NCBI GenBank assembly: GCA_947359465.1
Contig: OX375876.1
Location: 124,987,444 to 125,051,443 of the forward strand
Source: Metellina segmentata
Lineage: Eukaryota > Arthropoda > Arachnida > Araneae > Tetragnathidae
DNA: 64,000 nt
Direction of reading: 5' to 3'
Position numbers and translations under genes: made by a program. Within the stretch, counting starts at the first letter, position 1. Each line of letters begins with the position of its first letter. This document shows, piece after piece, positions 57,701 through 64,000 of the stretch. Under the pieces are notes generated by a model. The model searched no databases, was not told the DNA's origin, and saw nothing but the letters and a program-made list of their open reading frames with translations.

Positions 57701-60700
57701 AGTTACTTGTGTAAGAGTGGTTTTCTGAACTTTTGTATGTAAAAAGTAAATATTATAGAAACAGAGTAAGTGTTGAATAGGACTTAAGAGTGAAGTTAAC
57801 CTCCATTGCTCCTGATATTGACATTTTAATAAAAGACAAAAACAACAAGTTTCGCACTAAAAATAGATTTTTGATTACATTAATCTTTGTTTACTTAGTT
57901 TGTATTAATTATTTAAAATTATTTGTTTTTAGAGCTGTGAGTAAAAATAAAACTGTAATATTCAATAATCGTTTTATTTTTTCTTTTATTAAAACATCAT
58001 TAATACGAAATACAAGTGCATTAATCATAAAATATGAAGCTTTCTTAGTATTTTAATTAAAATAAAACAAGCCATTGTCACTTTTCTGGTATTTGATATA
58101 CGTTTCTAAAAAAATATAGGATTGGTAGTATGGCAAAAATTTTAAAATTTACTAAAAGTTTGTGAACCCTTGATGGATTTTCTATCAAAATATTTTGATA
58201 AATTTTTCTACCTACACACAACGCAAATTTAAATTACAATTATTCTAAACAGGATTTTATTGTATTTTACTTGCTAAACTTTGGATCTCAAAGGTTTTTG
58301 AATAAAATATTATCTATGTAACAAGACTTTGGAAGTAGGTTTTCTGTTATACTTGATGGTTATTTGGTCTATAAAACTGCTTAATTTATTGATTGCTTAA
58401 AGTTCCTTTTCATTTTTAATGTCATTATCTTTTTACACTTATTGTGTTTCATATTTTATTTCAGCTTCGTAAAGTGATAAAGCTTGGTCAAGCATTTTCA
58501 GAATTTACAGAAAGTCCCCCAACTTTTAATCCCACTTTTAAGTTAAACATTGATCAAAGTGGTTATGATTTATCGTAAGTATGACATTTTGTTGTATTAT
58601 TTAATAGAACATTAATAGTTTATAATAATAATCCATGTGACTTTTAAACTTATAATTAGTCAAGAATAACTTTCGCTCATCACAACTATATGATGCAGAT
58701 TTAACATATTTTTTCTACTCTAAATATTCATCAATATTTAAACCAAACAGTATCTAGACACTATATTTTCTTTTATTATGTTTCAAGCACTTTAGCCAGT
58801 CTGTCACATCTGTTAAATTAAAATATTTTTGATCAGAACTCAACACTAATTTCAATGAAGAGCAGTTATAAAAAAGAATGTTTTGAAATCTACATGTATA
58901 GGGGAAAGTGAAAATTATGAAAATCCATTAAAGATGGCATTGGGTGAAGTTAGGAATGTATAAAATTAAAAGTAACTTTTAAATTGAAACTTATAAATTT
59001 TCGGACTCCCATATGCAATTTTACCCTGTGAACATTATTTAAAGTACACTTAGAGTAACTAAGAAGAAAAACAATCAATATGCACTTATGAAAATGTGCC
59101 TTGAAGTTTCCGTAAAGTTTGAATTATCTAAGTTTTATACTTTTGCATCTCTGCACACCTTAACTTCTCTTATAGTGTAAAATGTATTCTTTGTTTATTT
59201 TACTATTTTTAATTTCAAGTAATAACTTTTATATGCTTATAAATTTATTTGAATAATTATCTGGCTGAGTTACCTAATATATGCTATGGATATACATCTT
59301 TGAATTTGTAAATTTATTATTTTTTTATAGGAAGAGAAAACCTGCATGGACAGATAGGATTTTATACAGGTTTACGCCAAATGCTTACGAAAATATGACT
59401 CTAAGTCTAAAACAGCTACATTATGATAGTCACCAATTTTATCTTCAAAGTGATCACAAACCTGTTACTTCTAGTTTTATACTCAAAGTAAGTATATTAA
59501 AAGATTAAGTTTCGCACATTATTCTTGTTGTGGATAAAAGCGGTGAGGCTGTGGGAAAACTGCAAAGTTAACCCTATTTTTATTAAAAATAGAATCTGTT
59601 TATATGATATATCTGTGAGCTATTTCCTTACGAATATCAAAATTGGATTCACTGATTGTGTTGAATATCTGCCTGCTTTTTGTTCCAATTTGTTATCCAT
59701 GGTAGAAATCAGGCTGTGAAAAGCTACTGTATCACAGATACATAATTTTATGAATTGTATATTGGATGAAGTTTGGACCCCATTATGTTTCTGCATAAAT
59801 ACAAACTCTTAAATTTCTTTATGCTCATATACCAGAAAACAAGTTGGGAATGTTTCTTATTGGTGTGAAATTGTGCTTAAAAATATATGTGTAACTTAGA
59901 AGTTCTAGGTTACTTAAAACGTATAGGGGTTTAATATCATGAAAATTAAAATATAAAGACATGCCTGTTGAGGTATTTAAAAGGGAAAATCTAAAATAAT
60001 GGCATACACTTTCCCTTTTTAATATCCTCTCAGCCATTATAATTCAAGTTTATGTTGTTTAATATATACTTCACACATAATGCAACATTTAACTTTTATT
60101 TTCAAAATCAGTACCTTATTGGAACTACTGAGAGAAAATCGCTGAATATTCTAAGTATTCTATATATTCAGAAAAAGACAAATAAAACTTGTTTAAGTAA
60201 GTTTATGGGGCTTATAAAAGTAGAAATTTCTCTTGTGAATCTTGAATACATGTTTTACTAAGAATTTTCTTCAAAAATTCAGACATGTAAAAATGAGATA
60301 TTTTTCTCTAATTTTGCATTACATTTTTTACCATAATTTGTTTCATATAATTTTCTTTTTAGGTGTTTTCTCAACCCACTGAAAAGCAAGTCACATTTTT
60401 ACCTATCAGTGATTGGAAAGTAAATTCTGATAGTACCGCTTGGTATACTTTTAGTGAAGGAACTGGACCCAGTACATGGGACTGGATTGGCCTTTATCGA
60501 GTAATGTTGCATACTGTTTGTGTTTCTCTCAAATGTATTTTTACATTTAGACCAGCCACTGCATGGCCAGCACAGCATTGCCCGTAACAGTTGCTTTTGT
60601 GGGGTTAGGTGTGACCACCAGTGTTTCCTACACATTCCCATTTGATTTGTTTCACCACAGGCAATGTTGTGATGGCCTTGAAGTGGTTAGTAATAAATAA

Positions 60701-62317
60701 ATGACGATCATTTAGTTATAAAATATTTGTGATTTTCCATGGATTTGAAATTTGTTGAAATTTTTAATCTATGTTTAACGATCTCAGAGACAGAAATCCA
60801 ATCAGCGTAACATCACTATCTCTTGCGAAAATATAAATATTCAATTGAAAAATATTTATTGAAAGAAAATAAAATGTATAAGGTATCGATTTAATGTAAC
60901 ATTTTCTTGCTTGTGACAGGTCTTTTTGTATGGTCAGTAACTCGCATACACTCGCAAACCCCTGGTGATTGCTACATATTCTCATTTGACGAAACACGCT
61001 AGAATCGGATAATATTTTTATATTGTTTTATGCTATAGTTTGAGATCTTATGCAGTGTTCTTTTTCCTTTGTATTTATGTGTTATGATACATCACATTCC
61101 ACACAAATTCATAATATTATAGTTTCCAGTTTCTGAGAAATCAGTGATTCTATGCATGTAAAGATAATTTTGGACATCAGTGTGTATAATTATAATACTA
61201 AAACACAACATTTAGTAAAACAAAAAATTAAATTACTTGGGTGTAATCAACCAGAAAACAAAAGTTAATGAATGTCAAAACTAAAGTAAAAGCTAACCAT
61301 GCAAGCATACTGCAGCTGCAGACATGACATGGTAAGCAATATAATTTAGAGAATAAATAGAAAATTTGTGACCATTGTAAATTACCCAAAAGAAAATTAT
61401 AAAAAAGTAAGACAAATTTTCAAGATATTTTCTAAAAGGAAAGTGAATTCCTGATTTGGGCACCATCAGGAAGGAGCCTGACCCAGACAACACAAAATGG
61501 TGTTTTCTACATATGAGCAGCGATACACTAAAAAATTGCTCACACACTCCTCAAACACCATTAAAAAGTAAACACTTTAAACCATATAAAAAGAATATGA
61601 AATCAAACCCACAACAGCAGCTAGAAGACCGGTGATTCTAAGCTCGATTGCCTTCAAATGTCACTATTTATTTCGTCCAACGAAACTAATATTAATGATA
61701 GTTAAACTTGTTGCATTGAAACCATTCAACTATAAAACTGGTGGTGTTTGATTGTTTGTGGTTAGTTATCCTGAATCGATTGTGTTCTGATGTCTATTAA
61801 AAAAAGTCAAATATAAAAAATTTGACAGTACAAAGTTCCAAATCCGAACGTCTGAAATCCGGAATTGTCCAAAATCCAGACATTTTGCTGACCGGCGTTT
61901 TTTTGTTTCACTCACTTTTTTCAATCTTTCCGACAACTTTTAAAGAACAAGGAGTTAAACCTGGACCTAATTGATGAAACAATGCAAAATAACGGACATG
62001 TTCAGAGTAAATACCACACAGAAAAATTTTGAAGACTTGCAATTAAAATGTGTTGCATTGTATTAAAATGTTCTTTTTTTCCTTTTTTAAAAATTATTCC
62101 TATTTATATGTCTGATATTTTACTATTGCAAACGCAAAATTCGAGCATGTGTGTGTGTGTTAGATTAAGGTTTTTTACTAGACAAAGAAAGCAAATAATC
62201 TGAAAAAGTCCGAAATCCAGATTGACCGAGGTATGGAGGATTCGAGATTTTGAACTTTGTACTGCATTAGCCTTGAGCCCCCTATTTTAAAAATAAAATT
62301 CAATCACAGTATAACAG

Positions 62318-62368
<51 letters not shown>

Positions 62369-62431
62369 GTATATGTATATGTATATATATGTATATATAT
62401 GTATATATATGTATATATGTATATATATATG

Positions 62432-62462
<31 letters not shown>

Positions 62463-62463
62463 G

Positions 62464-62530
<67 letters not shown>

Positions 62531-62699
62531 GTATATATATATGTATATATATGTGTATATATATATGTATATATATATATGTATATATATATGTATATAT
62601 ATATATGTATATATATATGTATATATGTATATATATATGTATATATGTATATATATATGTATATATATGTGTATATATATATATGTATATATGTATATA

Positions 62700-62756
<57 letters not shown>

Positions 62757-63926
62757 CACACACATAAATATCAAGAAAAAAAAGATATGTCTCAACTTTA
62801 CATACTACTTTTTGAAAATGCATCTCAATTGTTACCGCTTATAAAACTCTTATATTATCTTGGCTTTTATGATATATCATATTTAAATAAATCAATAAAT
62901 GCTAATAATAACAAAACACTTACAACATAAATTGTGACTGGAGAAGCATGCAGATTTTAATTAATCATTTTTAGAATTCCTTGAAACTTTGTTTCAATTC
63001 CTTTTATCCACATCGATAACTTTGAGCCTTGTGGTTAAAGCTTAAAAAGCCGACTTATCTTAAACTGTACTTTATTATGAATAGTAGACCCAAGGGGTGA
63101 GGTTTTGGAACTGCATGGAAGAAAGAAAAATGTATGCCAAGTAGACGGGGAATTAAGCATGTCCAGCAAATTCGAGGGTTTTGGTCACTCACATCTAAGA
63201 CATAAATGCAATGATGTTGAATTAATAAAAAGTTTTTCTTCGGAACTTGACTAAAAATGTATAGCTTTAATAGGAAGAATATCGAAGAAATATTTGGGGA
63301 TTTGTTACTTACATAAAAATTAAACATTTCAAGTTTCTCCATATTGCAAGTACTAGTCTATAGTTCATCTCGGAATTTTCTATGTAGACAGCCAATGGAC
63401 CCATTTAAAATATTAAACATTTCAAAATTTAGCCTTTTTTTTGTGGATGTGAAGAAAAAAATGTACTCTGGTGGTACAAGACTGTTGTGTGTGTGTGATA
63501 GTCAAGCAAGATCTCTACCTTGCAGGATAGAGCTTGTAATGTGCAATACCAATAAATGATTGAGATTATAAATAGGAAGTATTACAGAAAAGTGTTTTTT
63601 TTTTGTGATTTTGTTTCACGTATATATTTTGACTGAATTATGTTTTTCAGGCTGACTACACCAGTACAGAGGAGCACGTTTGTTATATTTGGGCTCCTGT
63701 ACGACCATCGAGTAGTACCCCTGTTTTACCAACTGACTTGTATAGTAACGAAGAACAAAATCACACAACCAATGGGGCTTGTGCAGCGAGCCCAACTCGA
63801 CAACACCAGGGACCCTGGTATAGAGTAGTTTTCGCCGATCAGACATTGCTCATTCCAGGACGATATCGTCTCTTTTACATTAGTTCTGAATTTGACGACA
63901 TTTTAGGTGTCAGCGAACCATTTGAA
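42715..63926 (+). CDS. INPP5K-like: Inositol polyphosphate 5-phosphatase with SKICH domain (INPP5K/INPP5J-like), spliced, 3'-partial
   Basis: Eleven coding exons, all bounded by AG/GT and phase-consistent, join into 457 codons: 42715-42773, 43481-43597, 44276-44384, 48092-48208, 54022-54129, 56573-56640, 56729-56840, 58465-58574, 59331-59487, 60363-60500, 63651-63926. Residues ~21-320 are the Mg-dependent 5-phosphatase fold: TWNV (25-28), LQE (60-62), GNKGG (135-139), NCHLAAH (155-161), FWIGDLNFR (196-204), PAWTDR (271-276) and SDHKP (307-311), i.e. every signature motif is intact. Residues ~325-457 form a SKICH domain, which in this family directs the enzyme to membranes/ER. Family members remove the 5-phosphate of PI(4,5)P2/PI(3,4,5)P3 and soluble inositol phosphates. 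An exon after 63926 is expected because a GTAAGT donor follows; human INPP5K is about 450 residues, so little is missing. Confidence 0.93.
43481..43597 (+). CDS. INPP5K-like: 5-phosphatase exon 2
   Basis: Encodes the first catalytic strand LYLLTWNV and ends inside the codon for Gly59 before LQE. Acceptor ATTCCAG, donor GTAAAT. Confidence 0.9.
43640..43705. repeat. Short hairpin-forming inverted repeat in intron 2
   Basis: AAATTAGGAGCAGAAAGT and ACTTTCTGCTCCTAAATTT form 17-18-base perfect arms around a ~18-base centre (about 43647-43700). It may be a remnant of a MITE; in RNA it would fold into a stable stem. Confidence 0.85.
44276..44384 (+). CDS. INPP5K-like: 5-phosphatase exon 3
   Basis: Encodes GLQEVSCKP (metal-binding Glu) through FKWDYVK. 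Donor GTAAGC. The intron that follows (3.7 kb) holds a minisatellite, a mariner relic, a SINE head and a LINE tail. Confidence 0.92.
45398..45640 (+). repeat. Minisatellite, ~42-bp unit, in intron 3
   Basis: The unit ATGAGGCTAATTTGGGCACT plus CTACCAGTAATGTTGAC is repeated about six times with decay toward the right end. It abuts the mariner relic. Confidence 0.9.
45655..46661 (-). pseudogene. mariner transposase pseudogene
   Basis: The N-terminal frame (46464-46661) has [20 protein letters not shown] and [16 protein letters not shown], typical of the mariner/SETMAR DNA-binding region. A middle part near 45900-46300 is scattered over frames. The C-terminal frame (45641-45883) has [21 protein letters not shown], matching the mariner C-terminus, and reads on through the TIR. 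Several frameshifts; inactive. Confidence 0.82.
45670..47134 (-). mobile_element. mariner-type element relic
   Basis: TTTTGTCATCCGGAAAGTTC at 45670 and AAACTTTCCGGATGACCCAA at 47134 are inverted ends with TA on both sides. Inside are broken mariner transposase frames; a SINE head interrupts the 5' part. Confidence 0.75.
46712..46893 (-). repeat. SINE head fragment inside the mariner relic
   Basis: The minus-strand B box GGTTCGAATCCGGGGTC and the ACCAACTGGCCAAGTAAATAAG head correspond to the SINE family; only the head and the ATGGATGTAATTG start of the body remain. Confidence 0.65.
47407..47830 (-). pseudogene. Non-LTR retrotransposon ORF2 C-terminal fragment
   Basis: One open frame encodes [15 protein letters not shown] (end of RNase H), a [16 protein letters not shown] stretch and a [17 protein letters not shown]ys/His knuckle, ending TKAFGGL at 47407. 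This order is normal for Jockey/I-type ORF2 tails. It lacks RT and endonuclease, a typical 5'-truncated insertion. It differs clearly from the LINE at the left edge. Confidence 0.82.
48092..48208 (+). CDS. INPP5K-like: 5-phosphatase exon 4
   Basis: Encodes [20 protein letters not shown] through TGLRGMW, the stretch before the GNKGG motif. Phase 0 at both ends. Confidence 0.92.
48560..49389 (-). mobile_element. Non-autonomous Helitron-type element (830 bp)
   Basis: On the minus strand the 5' end is A|TCTCTACTATTATAAAAGG and the 3' end is GCAGTGGCTAG|T, preceded by GC-rich CACGGGCACGGGCAACGCCG that can pair locally. TC start, CTAG end and insertion between A and T without TSD are the Helitron rules. 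No Rep/helicase frame. Its interior shares GATTTCAAATCCG-type blocks with the 4257/51405 elements. Confidence 0.8.
49590..50475 (-). pseudogene. hAT transposase relic (GTF2IRD2/ZBED-like) with one TIR
   Basis: Reading the minus strand: a TIR-like CAAGGATGGCGAACCTGTG at about 50460-50478, then a [20 protein letters not shown] frame (49986-50240), and after several breaks [20 protein letters not shown] (about 49700-49760), the hAT C-terminal dimerisation signature. The N-terminal zinc finger and central catalytic part are deleted. Confidence 0.7.
51405..52473 (+). mobile_element. Non-autonomous inverted-terminal-repeat element, copy 2 (5-bp TSD)
   Basis: Left end CAGGGTTCCCAC, right end GTGGGAACCATG, flanked by TACTT (51400-51404 and 52474-52478). 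Internal sequence matches copy 1 at 4257-5728 in opposite orientation over several hundred bases. It is 1069 bp against 1472 bp for copy 1, so one has an indel. It lies in intron 4 of the 5-phosphatase gene. Confidence 0.85.
52741..52860 (+). repeat. Minisatellite, 31-bp unit
   Basis: Four copies of CTTAGAAAGTCCTTATTTTG plus TTCTAGAAAGTG, very little diverged. Words are related to the AAAGTCCTTGA subterminal repeats of the nearby element; GGAACCCTG at 52876-52884 may be another terminus of that family. Confidence 0.9.
53040..53400. other. GC-richer unidentified segment
   Basis: A segment with TACGCTGCGGCCGGTAGAC and a 93-codon frame (53086-53367) that matches nothing I know, ending before a G run at 53378-53387. 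Its base composition suggests inserted repeat DNA. Confidence 0.35.
53410..54000. other. Intron 4 remainder
   Basis: No repeat or exon recognised. Confidence 0.4.
54022..54129 (+). CDS. INPP5K-like: 5-phosphatase exon 5
   Basis: Encodes [10 protein letters not shown] and VNCHLAAH (catalytic Asn/His region). Phase 0, donor GTAGAC. Confidence 0.93.
54140..56560. other. Intron 5, unidentified repeat-like content
   Basis: A segment around 54590-55740 is less AT-rich and has several 60-145-codon frames on both strands without domains. It may be old transposon sequence, but no ends or motifs could be fixed. Confidence 0.35.
56573..56640 (+). CDS. INPP5K-like: 5-phosphatase exon 6
   Basis: Short exon (68 bases) for [11 protein letters not shown] to ITHD; ends within the Asp codon completed by the next exon. 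The following intron is only 88 bases. Confidence 0.85.
56729..56840 (+). CDS. INPP5K-like: 5-phosphatase exon 7
   Basis: Encodes FWIGDLNFR, the most diagnostic 5-phosphatase motif, through LLLKDQ. Donor GTAAGT. Confidence 0.94.
57541..58172. mobile_element. Candidate hAT-type MITE in intron 7
   Basis: CAGGGACTCCCAACCGGTGA at the left and AAAAGTTTGTGAACCCTTG at the right both look like hAT ends. The flanking 8 bases (ATTTACAT, ATGGATTT) do not match, so the boundary pairing is not proven. Confidence 0.5.
58465..58574 (+). CDS. INPP5K-like: 5-phosphatase exon 8
   Basis: Encodes [16 protein letters not shown] and the FNPTFKL segment equivalent to the family's F-P-PT-Y/F-K loop. Donor GTAAGT. 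Confidence 0.92.
59331..59487 (+). CDS. INPP5K-like: 5-phosphatase exon 9
   Basis: Encodes [11 protein letters not shown] and LQSDHKPV, the last two catalytic motifs (catalytic Asp/His pair). Confidence 0.94.
60363..60500 (+). CDS. INPP5K-like: 5-phosphatase exon 10 (SKICH start)
   Basis: Encodes the start of the SKICH domain with a WDWIGLYR signature. A degenerate Helitron fragment starts only about 50 bases past its donor. Confidence 0.92.
60550..61010 (-). repeat. Degenerate Helitron-type fragment in intron 10
   Basis: GACCAGCCACTGCATGGCCA and GCATTGCCCGTAACAG match the 3' end of the 48560-49389 element, followed by the shared GATTTGAAATTTGTTG / TTTAACGATCTCAGAGA block. The 5' Helitron end is absent. 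Confidence 0.65.
61826..62264. mobile_element. pogo/Tigger-like MITE (439 bp)
   Basis: Ends CAGTACAAAGTTC and GAACTTTGTACTG are perfect inverted 13-mers. Repeated AATCCGAACGTCTGAAATCC and TCCGAAATCCAGATTGACCG words inside are typical of pogo/Tigger termini. A TA duplication is not seen at the borders, so either the TSD has decayed or the class call is wrong. Confidence 0.75.
62322..62752. repeat. (TA)n tract with spaced TG interruptions
   Basis: About 430 bases of TA with GTATATA interruptions at irregular 6-16-base spacing. Long Tyr/Ile-only frames on both strands are artefacts. Confidence 0.98.
62760..63640. other. Intron 10 remainder
   Basis: No repeat or exon recognised; the acceptor of exon 11 is TTTTTCAG at 63643-63650. 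Confidence 0.5.
63651..63926 (+). CDS. INPP5K-like: 5-phosphatase exon 11 (SKICH)
   Basis: Encodes the rest of SKICH ([16 protein letters not shown]) with a polar, probably disordered insert of about 25 residues ([10 protein letters not shown] region) between strands. Donor GTAAGT at 63927 means at least one further exon. Confidence 0.9.
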
Positions 63927-64000
63927 GTAAGTTAAAAATATTGTTACAATATATGGCTTTGAAGATGCTCTTCCTGTCTTTCTGCACTCACAGAGCTTCC

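Noticed and set aside
62257..62930. Long Tyr/Ile-rich ORFs on both strands
   Set aside because: They are translations of the (TA)n tract and contain no other residues; not genes.

Overview
This is a eukaryotic nuclear window from an arthropod, most likely an orb-weaver-type spider. The reasons are long AT-rich introns, several Tc1-like relics whose transposase text strongly resembles the Tc1 families that are abundant in orb-weaver spider genomes, repeated tRNA-derived SINEs, an R1/I-like LINE, and a single conserved animal gene split into many exons. The species call is inference. A run of exactly 200 Ns (10001-10200) shows a scaffolded draft assembly, so the two sides of that gap may not be truly adjacent.

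Region by region. 1-3.25 kb: the 3' two-thirds of a LINE with an uninterrupted reverse transcriptase/RNase H ORF. 3.7-9.8 kb: a hAT transposase scrap, a Tc1 C-terminal scrap, a 1.47-kb non-autonomous inverted-terminal-repeat element, SINEs, and a broken Tc1-like element. 10.2-15.6 kb: an AT-rich block with three apparently intronless protein-coding sequences: an IAP with BIR and RING domains, an unrecognised Cys/His protein of about 174 codons, and an ALKBH2-like DNA dioxygenase interrupted by one stop codon. These are followed by tandem tRNA-like units. The gene mix looks like cargo of an integrated DNA virus or Polinton-like element, but no virus core gene is visible. 16-21 kb: two Tc1 relics, a (TA)n tract, an inverted-repeat element and a GC-rich patch. 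22.4-29.6 kb: a composite structure in which ~100-bp inverted repeats flank a 355/175-bp tandem array and a nested 3.9-kb hAT-type element with a perfect 8-bp target duplication. That element is itself filled with SINEs, a Gag-like zinc-knuckle fragment and a foldback element. 30-42 kb: further relics (ZMYM1-like hAT, Tc1, SINE-in-SINE and hAT-in-SINE nests).

42.2-63.9 kb: the one clear host gene, on the + strand, an INPP5K/INPP5J-type inositol polyphosphate 5-phosphatase. Eleven coding exons join in frame into 457 codons (5-phosphatase catalytic domain followed by a SKICH domain) and the gene runs off the right edge or ends just beyond it. Its introns hold a mariner relic, a LINE tail, a complete Helitron-type element, a hAT relic, the second copy of the inverted-terminal-repeat element and a pogo-like MITE. 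Apart from this gene and possibly the 10-14 kb block, the window is mostly transposon-derived.
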